Origin: XBB1006 sp051877515
GTDB taxonomy: Bacteria; Bacillota; Clostridia; Lachnospirales; Lachnospiraceae
DNA length: 64,000 nucleotides
Assembly: GCA_051877515.1 (NCBI GenBank)
Contig: JBJEIY010000017.1
Span: 476,370 to 540,369, forward strand
Direction of reading: 5' to 3'
A program made the position numbers and the translations under genes. The stretch's first letter is position 1. Every line of letters begins with the position of its first letter. Below the pieces are notes generated by a model that searched no databases, was not told the DNA's origin, and saw only the letters and a list, made by a program, of their open reading frames with translations. Shown here piece by piece: positions 7,666 to 16,641 of this stretch.

Positions 7666-8789
7666 TCATATTCCCCCATTTTTTTGTATTTTCTTGGCTG
7701 TAAACCAACATTTAAAACAAGACCGATTCCAATATAAAATGAGACCAGTGAAGTAAGTCCGTAACTGACAAACGGCAAGGTTAAACCTGTATTGGGCATA
7801 AGACCGGTTGCCACACAAATATTAACAAAACTCTGTACACCAATAATGGCTGCAACTCCTACTGCGATCAACCGTCCCTGCATATTTTTAGCCTTCTTTG
7901 CAACCCAGACACATTCCAGTGTGATTAAAAGTAACAGAATGATTACAAAAGCGCATCCTACAAATCCCATTTCTTCACCAATGATCGCAAAAATAAAGTC
8001 TGTATGGGGTTCATAAATAAAATTACCGTTTTTCAAAGATGCCACCTGGGAATTAAAAAGTCCTTTTCCGAAAACCTGACCCGAACCAATGGCCACAATA
8101 GAGTTCTGCTGTTGCAATGCCTCCTGCGGGTATTCTTCCGGCCGTAGCCATGCCATAATACGGATATACTGGTGATGCCGCAAAAAGGTTTCCCCTTTTG
8201 TAAGAATGACATTCAAAAGTATGATTATGGAAGGAACCAGGATCGCGACAACACCGCCAACAATCTTCCAACTTAAGCCCGCCACAAACAGCATTACACA
8301 AAACATCACTGCAGTCACAATTGTTGTAGACAAATCCGGTTGTTCTAAGATCAATACCAGCGGAATTCCTACAAGGAAAAAACAAACTGCAAGAACTCTT
8401 AAATTGTTAATGGTTTCCACATTCTTTGCCATAAAATATGCAAAAAACAATATGAGCAGTATTTTAGCAAGCTCTGAAGGCTGGAAACGGAATCCACCAA
8501 TCTCAATCCATCTCTGGGCGCCTTTGGAATTATCCCCCACACCCGGCAGCATAATGATCGCCAGCATCATAACGGTAAAAGCATAGATGGGCCAGCTTAG
8601 TTTCATAAAATACTCATAATCAATCAAAGAAGTAATGACCATGACTACTACACCAAGGACCATTCCTAAGATCTGTTTCGTCTGATAGTTTCCATTGGCA
8701 CTTCCTATAACGATAATCCCAAAAATATTCAGGATCATAACTTCTATGATCAGACGGAACTTGTAATTCTTTAACTTATATTTTAACAT
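7662..8789 (-). CDS. rodA: RodA peptidoglycan glycosyltransferase (SEDS family)
   Basis: Polymerises lipid II into glycan strands in the elongation machinery together with PBP2. It is 375 aa with about ten hydrophobic segments. SEDS landmarks are the long extracytoplasmic loop after RHHQYIRIMAWLRPEEYPQ and the C-terminal GLTLPFVSYGLTSL block typical of RodA/FtsW. Its partner transpeptidase (PBP2) and mreBCD are in the same operon, which favours RodA over FtsW. The ATG has AGGGA 5 nt upstream. Confidence 0.94.
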   Translation of the reverse strand: MLKYKLKNYKFRLIIEVMILNIFGIIVIGSANGNYQTKQILGMVLGVVVMVITSLIDYEYFMKLSWPIYAFTVMMLAIIMLPGVGDNSKGAQRWIEIGGFRFQPSELAKILLILFFAYFMAKNVETINNLRVLAVCFFLVGIPLVLILEQPDLSTTIVTAVMFCVMLFVAGLSWKIVGGVVAILVPSIIILLNVILTKGETFLRHHQYIRIMAWLRPEEYPQEALQQQNSIVAIGSGQVFGKGLFNSQVASLKNGNFIYEPHTDFIFAIIGEEMGFVGCAFVIILLLLITLECVWVAKKAKNMQGRLIAVGVAAIIGVQSFVNICVATGLMPNTGLTLPFVSYGLTSLVSFYIGIGLVLNVGLQPRKYKKMGEYE

Positions 8790-8806
8790 GACATTCCCTT
8801 TTTCAC

Positions 8807-9082
8807 TTACTTTGATGTATGCTTCATATCCTTAATAGGAATATTAGCCAAAAGTGCAGGGACCGAACCATTCCCTCCCTCTGATTCCGTCTGGGTGATC
8901 TGTATTTCCAAACCGGATGCATCAATATCCATATACTTACTTATCACATGGATGATGTCATTTTTAATGGCTTCCATGATCTCCGGAGAACAATTCGCCC
9001 TATCCGAAACCAATAGTAGTTTCAGTCTGTCTTTCGCAACATCTTTGGATGAGGTTTTCTTAAAAAAATCAAATAAACTCAT
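8807..9082 (-). CDS. minE: cell division topological specificity factor MinE
   Basis: Stimulates the MinD ATPase so that the MinCD inhibitor is displaced from mid-cell. It is 91 aa with an N-terminal membrane-targeting helix (MSLFDFFKK) and an anti-MinCD segment (KDRLKLLLVSDR, about 17-28), then the dimerisation domain. The SD GGGAGG is well placed. It follows minD by 12 bp in a complete minC-minD-minE set; having MinE rather than only DivIVA implies oscillating-type positioning. Confidence 0.95.
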   Translation of the reverse strand: MSLFDFFKKTSSKDVAKDRLKLLLVSDRANCSPEIMEAIKNDIIHVISKYMDIDASGLEIQITQTESEGGNGSVPALLANIPIKDMKHTSK

Positions 9083-9094
9083 ACTTTAACCTCC

Positions 9095-9883
9095 CTATTT
9101 TCTAAAAAGTCCGGCCAGTTTTGCAAACACACCCGTTTTAGAATTCATATCCATAAGCGCTACTTCTTCACCGGTTATTCTTCTGCAGATATTCTGATAT
9201 GCCGTTCCTGCCATGGATCCATTTCCAACCAATGGAACACCCTGATTGGTAGAAACCACTACTTCTTCATCATCAGGAACCGCACCCAGCAGATCAATGG
9301 CCAGGATATCAACAACATCTTCAATAGACATCATATCACCCCGGTTTACCATATCCATACGGATTCTGTTAATGATCAGTTCTGTTTTTTTCATTTCAGC
9401 AGCTTCCAGCAGACCGATAATACGGTCAGCATCACGAATCGCTGAAACCTCTGGCGTTGTAACAATAATTGCACGATCAGCACCCGCCACGGCATTCTGA
9501 AATCCCTGCTCAATTCCTGCCGGACAGTCTAAGATTATGTAATCAAATTCTTCCCGCAGTTCATCTGTTAATTTAATCATCTGTTCCGGGGTAACCGAAG
9601 TCTTGTCCCTGGTCTGTGCAGAAGGCAACAGATACAATTCCGGATACTTTTTATCCCGGATCAGAGCCTGTTTCAAACGACAGTTTCCTTCAATCACATC
9701 CACCAGATTATAAACAATACGGTTTTCCAGACCAAGAACCACATCCAGATTTCTCAGTCCGATATCTGTATCAATAAGAACAACTTTTTTATTTAACGCA
9801 GCAAGACCACATCCGATGTTTGCGGTAGAAGTAGTCTTTCCTACGCCTCCTTTTCCAGAGGTAATTACTATTACTTCACCCAT
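9095..9883 (-). CDS. minD: septum site-determining ATPase MinD
   Basis: Membrane-cycling ATPase that recruits MinC to the cell poles. It is 262 aa. The deviant Walker A GKGGVGKTT (10-18) has the signature Lys11 and Lys16. The switch regions DTDIGLRNLD and DCPAG are present, and an amphipathic C-terminal membrane-targeting helix ends in FAKLAGLFRK. The SD AAGGAGG is strong. It lies between minC and minE. Confidence 0.97.
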   Translation of the reverse strand: MGEVIVITSGKGGVGKTTSTANIGCGLAALNKKVVLIDTDIGLRNLDVVLGLENRIVYNLVDVIEGNCRLKQALIRDKKYPELYLLPSAQTRDKTSVTPEQMIKLTDELREEFDYIILDCPAGIEQGFQNAVAGADRAIIVTTPEVSAIRDADRIIGLLEAAEMKKTELIINRIRMDMVNRGDMMSIEDVVDILAIDLLGAVPDDEEVVVSTNQGVPLVGNGSMAGTAYQNICRRITGEEVALMDMNSKTGVFAKLAGLFRK

Positions 9884-9895
9884 TTTATTTCCTCC

Positions 9896-10570
9896 TTAAA
9901 AACTAGACATTGTGCCTTTTGTAATCACATTCAGGCTGATCACCTGATCCTCAACCTGCGCGATCATCGGCTGATCAAGGTTTTTATCGATCTTTTTGTA
10001 CATCATCATACCATCAGATTTTCTGCCTATTGTATCTGCAATCCTAATCTGTATGGGATCCATGTGCATCGCTGCGACAAAACACTCAGAATTACCCGCT
10101 GCGCCCGCATATGCACTTCCTCTTAAAGAGCCCAGTATCACAATATTTCCTTTTGCAACCACTTTTGCCCCCGGATTGACATCTCCTAATATAATAATGC
10201 TGCTCTCTGCCTCCAATACCTGTCCGGAGCGTAACGTACCTTTATAAAACTTCCCTGTATTCGTACTGTTTTCTTCTTCAAACTTATGGATAGCATGAAG
10301 AAATTTCTCATCTTCTTTCTCGTCCTCTGATACAATACAGACAATAGAGACTCCGGTATTAGCCGTGATCTGAGCTACCAGTTCCTGTTCCTGGGATTCT
10401 GTTAGCTTTTTCCCTTTAAACGTAACAGCAAATTTGCTTCCCGAAAAAAAAGCCTCATTTTCTTTGAATTTGGAAATAGTATCTTGAACCAACTGCTCAA
10501 AAGATCGATCTTTATCTAAAGTAATGGTGAGCCCGTTTGGGCTGCTTTTAATCATTACACTCTCTTTCAT
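9896..10570 (-). CDS. minC: septum formation inhibitor MinC
   Basis: FtsZ-polymerisation inhibitor delivered by MinD. It is 224 aa: an N-terminal MinC_N domain (about 7-100) and a C-terminal right-handed beta-helix (about 115-210). The latter carries the dimerisation/MinD-binding motif with RSGQ and VVAKGNIVILGSLRG. The SD GGAGG is 4 nt before the ATG. It follows the PBP2 gene by 8 bp. Confidence 0.95.
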   Translation of the reverse strand: MKESVMIKSSPNGLTITLDKDRSFEQLVQDTISKFKENEAFFSGSKFAVTFKGKKLTESQEQELVAQITANTGVSIVCIVSEDEKEDEKFLHAIHKFEEENSTNTGKFYKGTLRSGQVLEAESSIIILGDVNPGAKVVAKGNIVILGSLRGSAYAGAAGNSECFVAAMHMDPIQIRIADTIGRKSDGMMMYKKIDKNLDQPMIAQVEDQVISLNVITKGTMSSF

Positions 10571-10578
10571 GATGCCTC

Positions 10579-13446
10579 CTAATCCAATGATCTGCCACCT
10601 GCTACATCCGCAGCTTCACCATCTACCACTTTACCTTCCTTAAAGAAGTATTTCACAATATTTGCGGAAACCTCAGCGGCATTAGCCGATGAATATCCAA
10701 AAGGAATTCGTGTAGCAACCGCAATTTTCGGATCAGAATACGGAGCATACCCTACAAATAAAGCATGATTGGGTCTGGTTTTTACCTGCTGCGCCGTACC
10801 GGTCTTTCCTGCCACCGTAGTTTCCACACTTTTAAACGCGCTGGAATTTTCGCAAACCATTTTCATACCATAATGAATCGCATCCCATTCCGAACCGGAA
10901 ATTTCTGTAATCTTATTCTTTTCCTTCGGTGCAAACTGTTTCACCACTTCTTTATATGGTGTTTCCACCCTGTCTAAAAGTGTAAGTTCAAACACCTTGC
11001 CGGAATTAGCAATCGCTGCTACGTATCTTGCAAGACCAATGGTGGTAAAATTATGGTTACTCTGGCCAATTGCCGCCATAACCGGGAACTCTGTCGCTAC
11101 CGAGGGCTGACTCTCTGTGATTTCTACACCGGTTTTATCGGACAGACCAAACATCTCGGCATATTTCGTGATTTTTTTAATTCCCCGGCTGTCACTGTAT
11201 AAACCACCATAAGTACTTAGCCTATAACCAACTTCATAAAAGAAATAGTTACAGGAATCCCTTAATGCACCGGATACATTAATACTACCATGTGTTGAAT
11301 GGCTGGAGCCGTACAACCAGCATTTCGGCTCATTGCTGACCTTTGTAAAAACACCCTTATCTGTTATGGTATCATTAACAGAAATAACGCCCTCCAGCAA
11401 ACCTGCAACCGACATCAGGGGTTTAAACGTGGATCCCGGTGCCGTCTCCTGTTGTGTCGCATAATCATAAAGTGGCGTTGCATTATCTGTCAACAGGTCA
11501 TTGTAGTATTCTGCATCCACAACATTCGCCATTTTATTATTATCATATCCCGGATAGGAAACACAGGCTAATACTTCTCCTGTCTGGGGATCCATGATGA
11601 CGCTGGAACCCGAACAAGGATCTAATGCAAGTTGTGCAGGAGTGATCTCCAGTTTTTTAATCTTTTTTTTCAGAAAATCATAAGCCTGAATGGAACCATT
11701 TTTTAGTTTTGAGATATCCGACTCATTATTTGCGAGAACATCCTGTTCAAATAAAACAAGACAGATCTGACGACCGGTGATCACATCATCCATAAGCATA
11801 TATTTATAGATGAGTTTATGGAATTCTTTTTCCCCTTCCAAAAGAAGGCAAACTTTCTCCACCAGTGCATTATAAATCTCATCGGAATCAGAATATGTCT
11901 GGGAATCCTCATCCTGTAGGGTGGTAATATCAATCCAGTTTTTTGAAATACAGTACTTTAGATATTCCTTAAAACTGATTTTTCCCTGATACCATTTCTG
12001 ATAAGTTTCATCTTCTCTATCAATGGAATCCTTCATAAGAATATTATTATCCTTCAGCATGGAAGAAATATAATCCACATAATCTTTCATTCGGTCGTTC
12101 AGATCATTGTAATTCGTAGCCCCACTGCCAAGCTCTTTTTTCAAACCTGAAATCGTAGACTTATACCTTTTGGAAAAAGACTTATACAATACAGACTCCG
12201 TTTCCATAGCATCTTCATCTGCAAATTCATCAATATCAATGACATTATTATCAATGAGTGCAAAATAAACATCATAAATAGGGATCACTACATCGGAAGC
12301 CGTACTGTCTGCCCCTGCATGATAGGTTTTAATATTTGCAATACTCCGATAGAGGATTCCCGCAATCTCCTGCTCTAACAGATTGTATGTGGCTTTCTGG
12401 AGATCTTTATCAATGGAAAGATACACATTATTTCCCGGAACAGAATCCTTATGATCTATCACCTCAATGATTTTTCCAACGTTATCCACATAAAAGGTTT
12501 CACTTCCTTTTGTACCTTTCAGCTCGGACTCCATAACCTGTTCGATTCCGGATTTTCCAACATAATCATTCTGGGAATAACTGCTGTCTTCTTTCTTTAG
12601 TTCTTCATATTCATCCTGTGAGATCTTTCCTGTATATCCGGTAATGTGGCAAAATGCTTCGCTATCTACATACTTCCGCATGGTGCTTTCCTCAATGGAA
12701 ACACCCTGAAGTTGCGCCATATTTTCATTAATGGCTGCAACCGTTTCTTCACTGACATCGGTTGCAATGGTTGTAGATATATACTTTCGATAATAGTTTG
12801 CAGATAATCCGTAACGGACTACAGCAACCTCATAGGCCGTTCTCTCATCATATTCCCCGGAGATTTCATATTGGTCATACATCAAATACTCCATGACCTG
12901 ACGTGCTGAAGCAGTCGCTTCATTAAAACCAAGTTCTTTATTTACGCCAAGTTCATCAATGGTTGCCAGGCCAAAGATATCTGCCAGAAAACGCAATCTG
13001 GCTGTACCATTTACCGTATAATCAAACTCTCCGTTTTCATAGACAATATTAAAATTATTGTCTGCCACATCCCCCCTTGATTCAAGGATTTCCAATGTCT
13101 TAGCAATGACAGAATTTAATTCATCGGAACGCTCCTGGGAAGAATCATACGTTCCGTTATCTTCGATTACAACAGAATAAGCCAGCTCATTATAAGCCAG
13201 CACTTTTCCGTTACGATCATAGATATTACCTCTTGTTGCAGCAATTTCCTTTTCCTTTTCAATTTTTAAAGTATAATCTGTCAGATAACTTTCCCCATTT
13301 ACGATCTGAAGAACAAACAATCTTTGCAGCATAATGGCTGACATAAGGATCAGCACAACAGATACTGTAAACAATCGGGATTTACCAAGTCGTTTAACAA
13401 ATTTCTTTATAGCATCAACCAAATTTACTAGCACTCTTCTTTTCAT
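10579..13446 (-). CDS. mrdA: penicillin-binding protein 2 (class B transpeptidase) with long insertion
   Basis: DD-transpeptidase that crosslinks new glycan with RodA during elongation. It is 955 aa, far longer than the usual 600-700. One N-terminal transmembrane helix (about 25-47) is followed by the PBP dimerisation domain (about 60-365) and then an extra lysine/acid-rich, mostly helical segment of roughly 240 residues (about 370-620). The transpeptidase domain follows, with Ser672-T-F-Lys675, Ser731-C-Asn733 and Lys881-Thr-Gly883. The ATG overlaps the mreD 3' end by 32 bp. All catalytic motifs are intact, so the insertion is an accessory, not decay. Confidence 0.94.
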   Translation of the reverse strand: MKRRVLVNLVDAIKKFVKRLGKSRLFTVSVVLILMSAIMLQRLFVLQIVNGESYLTDYTLKIEKEKEIAATRGNIYDRNGKVLAYNELAYSVVIEDNGTYDSSQERSDELNSVIAKTLEILESRGDVADNNFNIVYENGEFDYTVNGTARLRFLADIFGLATIDELGVNKELGFNEATASARQVMEYLMYDQYEISGEYDERTAYEVAVVRYGLSANYYRKYISTTIATDVSEETVAAINENMAQLQGVSIEESTMRKYVDSEAFCHITGYTGKISQDEYEELKKEDSSYSQNDYVGKSGIEQVMESELKGTKGSETFYVDNVGKIIEVIDHKDSVPGNNVYLSIDKDLQKATYNLLEQEIAGILYRSIANIKTYHAGADSTASDVVIPIYDVYFALIDNNVIDIDEFADEDAMETESVLYKSFSKRYKSTISGLKKELGSGATNYNDLNDRMKDYVDYISSMLKDNNILMKDSIDREDETYQKWYQGKISFKEYLKYCISKNWIDITTLQDEDSQTYSDSDEIYNALVEKVCLLLEGEKEFHKLIYKYMLMDDVITGRQICLVLFEQDVLANNESDISKLKNGSIQAYDFLKKKIKKLEITPAQLALDPCSGSSVIMDPQTGEVLACVSYPGYDNNKMANVVDAEYYNDLLTDNATPLYDYATQQETAPGSTFKPLMSVAGLLEGVISVNDTITDKGVFTKVSNEPKCWLYGSSHSTHGSINVSGALRDSCNYFFYEVGYRLSTYGGLYSDSRGIKKITKYAEMFGLSDKTGVEITESQPSVATEFPVMAAIGQSNHNFTTIGLARYVAAIANSGKVFELTLLDRVETPYKEVVKQFAPKEKNKITEISGSEWDAIHYGMKMVCENSSAFKSVETTVAGKTGTAQQVKTRPNHALFVGYAPYSDPKIAVATRIPFGYSSANAAEVSANIVKYFFKEGKVVDGEAADVAGGRSLD

Positions 13447-13933
13447 ACCTTTCTATTTCCTGATTGATCTTCAGAATAAGTAAATACAATACAAAGGAAA
13501 CCAGCATAGTATAAACCAGTTCCGGAATCACAATATTTACAAGATAATAAGTAAAAGCAGCCTCTGTGCGAAATGCGAAAAAGATCAAATAAGTTAAACA
13601 GTTTAGAACAAAATCGCTCATGGAAATAAGAAGCATGGGTAACTTGATATCCTCCGGAAAAAACTCATTCTTAAAGAATCCATTCAGATATCCGATCAAC
13701 ATGTACAATAGGGTGTATACTCCCATAACCTGAGAATAATAAAGATCCACAAAGAATCCGCTGATAAATCCCAGGATCACCCCTTCTCTTTTTCCCTTCA
13801 TAAAACCTAATGAGGCCACCAGTACGATCAACAGATTCGGCGAAACAGAAGCAATCTGAAGTCGCTTAAAAAGTGTGATCTGTAATACAAAGCATATAAT
13901 ACTCATCAGGATTTCAATTATTTTTCTAACCAT
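13415..13933 (-). CDS. mreD: rod shape-determining protein MreD
   Basis: Integral membrane component of the elongasome linking MreC to the wall-synthesis enzymes. It is 172 aa, essentially all hydrophobic, with five to six predicted membrane helices and the usual weak sequence conservation. The assignment rests on topology, size and position between mreC and the PBP2 gene. The ATG is 5 bp beyond the mreC stop with AAGG close upstream. Confidence 0.9.
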   Translation of the reverse strand: MVRKIIEILMSIICFVLQITLFKRLQIASVSPNLLIVLVASLGFMKGKREGVILGFISGFFVDLYYSQVMGVYTLLYMLIGYLNGFFKNEFFPEDIKLPMLLISMSDFVLNCLTYLIFFAFRTEAAFTYYLVNIVIPELVYTMLVSFVLYLLILKINQEIERYEKKSASKFG

Positions 13934-13938
13934 AAACC

Positions 13939-14805
13939 TTAGTCATACTCTTTCTTTTCCATAATCACAAGAACTTCTTCCAAATGTTCAAAATCAACAA
14001 CCGGAGTAATGGTTCCTGATTTTGTCAGGTTATTTGGATCTGTCTTAATGGTTGTCACGTAACCGATCAGAATACCTTCCAGATACTTATCGCTGATATT
14101 GGAGGTTACCACCTGCTCACCTTCGGTAACCTGATTTTTATTATCTTTCAATGTATCAAACTCAATAACCTGGTCTTCGGTCATGGATTTTAAAGATCCC
14201 CGGACCACACAATAATCCGATGTTGAAATCATCATTCCACTGACATTGGACTGGTCATTGATAATGGTGGAAACCGTCGCAGAATGCCTGCCGACAGAAG
14301 TAACAATCCCCACCAGTCCTCCTTCTGCGATCACATTCATATCTACTTCAATGCCGTCTTTTCTTCCTTTGTCAATAATAAATGTGTGAAACCAGTTACC
14401 TGCATCTTTTCCGATAACCCGAGCTGCAGTTTTTTTATAGCTGGGATATTTATTATCCAGTTCATACAGTTGACGGAGATTCTCCAGTTCATACTGCTCC
14501 AGCTTCAAAGTGGAGTTCTCAAAAGTAAGTTCTTCCACCTGCTTTTTCAACTCCTCATTCACTGCCATTACTTCCCGGAGAGTTTTTAACTCCTCAACCT
14601 TACTGCTGACATCATAACCGATCTTGTTTAATCCTCTCTGCATGGGAACAAAAACATAATCCGCCACCGTTTTGACCGGTCCGCCGTTAATATTAAAAGT
14701 CAAACTCAAAAAGATCACACAAACACAGAAGCAGCTCAGTGTAATAAACAAATTCTTTGTGGAAAGATATACTTTTTTCTTAGCGGAACGTTTTCTCTTC
14801 TTCAA
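13939..14805 (-). CDS. mreC: rod shape-determining protein MreC
   Basis: Extracytoplasmic scaffold that activates PBP2/RodA. It is 288 aa: a basic cytoplasmic tail, one membrane helix (about 18-40), a coiled coil (about 60-110, rich in Glu/Leu heptads), then the two beta-barrel MreC domain. The start codon is TTG at 14805 with GAGGG 7 nt upstream; no ATG serves better. It lies between mreB and mreD. Confidence 0.94.
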   Translation of the reverse strand: MKKRKRSAKKKVYLSTKNLFITLSCFCVCVIFLSLTFNINGGPVKTVADYVFVPMQRGLNKIGYDVSSKVEELKTLREVMAVNEELKKQVEELTFENSTLKLEQYELENLRQLYELDNKYPSYKKTAARVIGKDAGNWFHTFIIDKGRKDGIEVDMNVIAEGGLVGIVTSVGRHSATVSTIINDQSNVSGMMISTSDYCVVRGSLKSMTEDQVIEFDTLKDNKNQVTEGEQVVTSNISDKYLEGILIGYVTTIKTDPNNLTKSGTITPVVDFEHLEEVLVIMEKKEYD

Positions 14806-14825
14806 CTTCTTACCCTCTATCTATT

Positions 14826-15842
14826 TTAGTTATAAACCCGCTTTTTAAGATTGTATGCCAAAGAATGATATTTCTTTTCCGATACAATGGTGTTAAGACC
14901 TCTGACTACACAAAGATCCGGCTCGTCACACAAATTCACGTTGATATTGGTTACCTGTGAAACCAGTTTATCAATATCATGGAGATTCGAGGAACCGCCT
15001 GCAAGATAAATTCCGGAATGGATCACATCCTTTGCAAGTTCCGGTGGTGTCTTTTCCAGAATCATTTTTATAGAAGTGCAAATAGCATTTAACTGTTCTG
15101 TAATCGCCTCGTTCACATCCTTTGAAGAGATTTCCATTTCTACCGGCAGGCCGCTGATCACATCTCTGCCGACAATCACCTGTGAACCATAATCACTTCC
15201 GTTTGCGCTGGCCAGTTCCATTTTCAGAGACTGTGCGGTTTTTTGCCCAATTACAAGACTGAACTTTCGTTTTATATGGGTAATGATCGCCTCATCCAGA
15301 TGATTTCCTCCGATATGGAGTAGATCACTTAAAACCAGTCCACCCAGAGAAAGCAGGGAGATTTCTGTAGTATCTGCACCCAGGTCAACAACCATCACGC
15401 CGGTGGGTTCATTTACATCCAAGCCCAGCCCAACAGTTGCCGCAATGGGTTTTTCACATAACATGACACTCTTGGGTCTCATTTTGCTTTTAAAAAACAG
15501 CTCATAGAAAGAACGTTTCTCTACCTCCGTAATATCCGTGGGCACAGCAACGATAAACTCACAGTTCTTGGTATGATTCTTAACATGCTTGTCCAGAAAA
15601 ACTTCTGCCAGGCGCTGCATGTTATTAAAATCTGCGATCACTCCATTCACTACCGGAAAGGAAACCTTGATAATAGATGGTGCTTTTTCATACATTGCAT
15701 ACGCATCATCACCAAAAGCATAAAGCTCTGTCTTATTCCTGATCGCAATTGTATTCCTTTCAATAAGGACCTTGTCATCTCCTTTTGAAAGCATTTTAAT
15801 ATTGGCTGTACCTAGGTCTACTCCAAATAAATTATTTGCCAT
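14826..15842 (-). CDS. mreB: MreB-family actin-like cell-shape protein
   Basis: Forms membrane-associated filaments that orient wall synthesis. It is 338 aa with the actin/Hsp70 ATPase fold: the phosphate-1 loop VDLGTANI (about 8-15), phosphate-2 VVDLGADTTEI and the adenosine motif GIYLAGGSS are all present. It heads mreBCD, so mreB is preferred over the paralogues mbl or mreBH. The SD GGAGG is 10 nt from the ATG and the gene follows radC by 14 bp. Confidence 0.93.
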   Translation of the reverse strand: MANNLFGVDLGTANIKMLSKGDDKVLIERNTIAIRNKTELYAFGDDAYAMYEKAPSIIKVSFPVVNGVIADFNNMQRLAEVFLDKHVKNHTKNCEFIVAVPTDITEVEKRSFYELFFKSKMRPKSVMLCEKPIAATVGLGLDVNEPTGVMVVDLGADTTEISLLSLGGLVLSDLLHIGGNHLDEAIITHIKRKFSLVIGQKTAQSLKMELASANGSDYGSQVIVGRDVISGLPVEMEISSKDVNEAITEQLNAICTSIKMILEKTPPELAKDVIHSGIYLAGGSSNLHDIDKLVSQVTNINVNLCDEPDLCVVRGLNTIVSEKKYHSLAYNLKKRVYN

Positions 15843-15856
15843 TTTTCTTCTTCCTC

Positions 15857-16543
15857 CTAAAGCAGATTTTGCTCTTTCATGCTTACGTACTTATTATCAC
15901 CAATTATAATATGATCTAACAACTCAATTCCAATCATTTTTCCGCTGTTTTTCACCATAGCAGTCACATCAATATCAGCCTGACTGGGACTTGGGTCTCC
16001 ACTGGGATGATTATGCAGTAAAATAATATAAACTGCTTTGTATTCCAAGGCCTCTATAAAAACTTCTCTTGGTGAAACCAATGCCGCATTGACAATTCCA
16101 ATACTTAGCAGTGACTCTCCCAGAACTGCATTTTTGCCATCCAGAAACAGACAGTACAGATGCTCTTTTGTAAGGAACCTTGTTCTTTGCATATACATTT
16201 GCGCCACAGTTTCTGCTTCCCTGATGAGCATATTCTGTTTTCTGGTCACCCGGGACAGCCTTTTTGCCAGTTCTACTACACACTCTAACTGCATTGCCTT
16301 AACACGTCCTACACCTTTTAACTGCATAAGCTGTTTTCTTGACATGGTAGCCAGATTGCATAATCCACCATCATAGTAATTCAGCACCTCATGCGCAAGA
16401 GACAGAGCGCTATAGCCTTTCGTTCCATTTTGGATAAGCACAGACAGAAGCTGGGCATCCGTAAGACTTTCGGCACCGTGTTCCCAACACAATAGATAGG
16501 GCTGTTCTGATTGGGGTAATGTTTTCATTTTTTCTTGTTTCAT
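15857..16543 (-). CDS. radC: RadC family JAMM/MPN-domain protein
   Basis: Conserved protein historically named for DNA repair; the molecular role is unsettled. It is 228 aa. A helix-hairpin-helix segment (LKGVGRVKAMQL, 75-86) is followed by a JAMM metalloprotease-like domain with the metal ligands in HNHPSGDPSPSQAD (His177, His179, Asp190). It is first gene of the long radC-mreBCD-mrdA-minCDE-rodA-mgsA-dac transcription unit, as in Bacillus, where radC sits beside mreB. The SD GGAAGG precedes the ATG. Confidence 0.93.
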   Translation of the reverse strand: MKQEKMKTLPQSEQPYLLCWEHGAESLTDAQLLSVLIQNGTKGYSALSLAHEVLNYYDGGLCNLATMSRKQLMQLKGVGRVKAMQLECVVELAKRLSRVTRKQNMLIREAETVAQMYMQRTRFLTKEHLYCLFLDGKNAVLGESLLSIGIVNAALVSPREVFIEALEYKAVYIILLHNHPSGDPSPSQADIDVTAMVKNSGKMIGIELLDHIIIGDNKYVSMKEQNLL

Positions 16544-16604
16544 GGGTTTTACCTTCCTTTTTTAGATAAATTAACCCATTTTCAATCCAAATACGTTTCC
16601 TATT

Positions 16605-16633
16605 ATTTTAGCATACTTGCCAACTGATGTATA
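16605..16633 (-). promoter_or_regulatory. sigma-A-type promoter for the radC-mre-min-rodA operon
   Basis: Minus strand: -35 TATACA (16633-16628), 17-bp spacer, extended -10 TGCTAAAAT (TAAAAT at 16610-16605). It lies in the only sizeable gap upstream of the eleven-gene block that ends near 6.3 kb. Confidence 0.6.
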
Positions 16634-16641
16634 GAAGCAAA

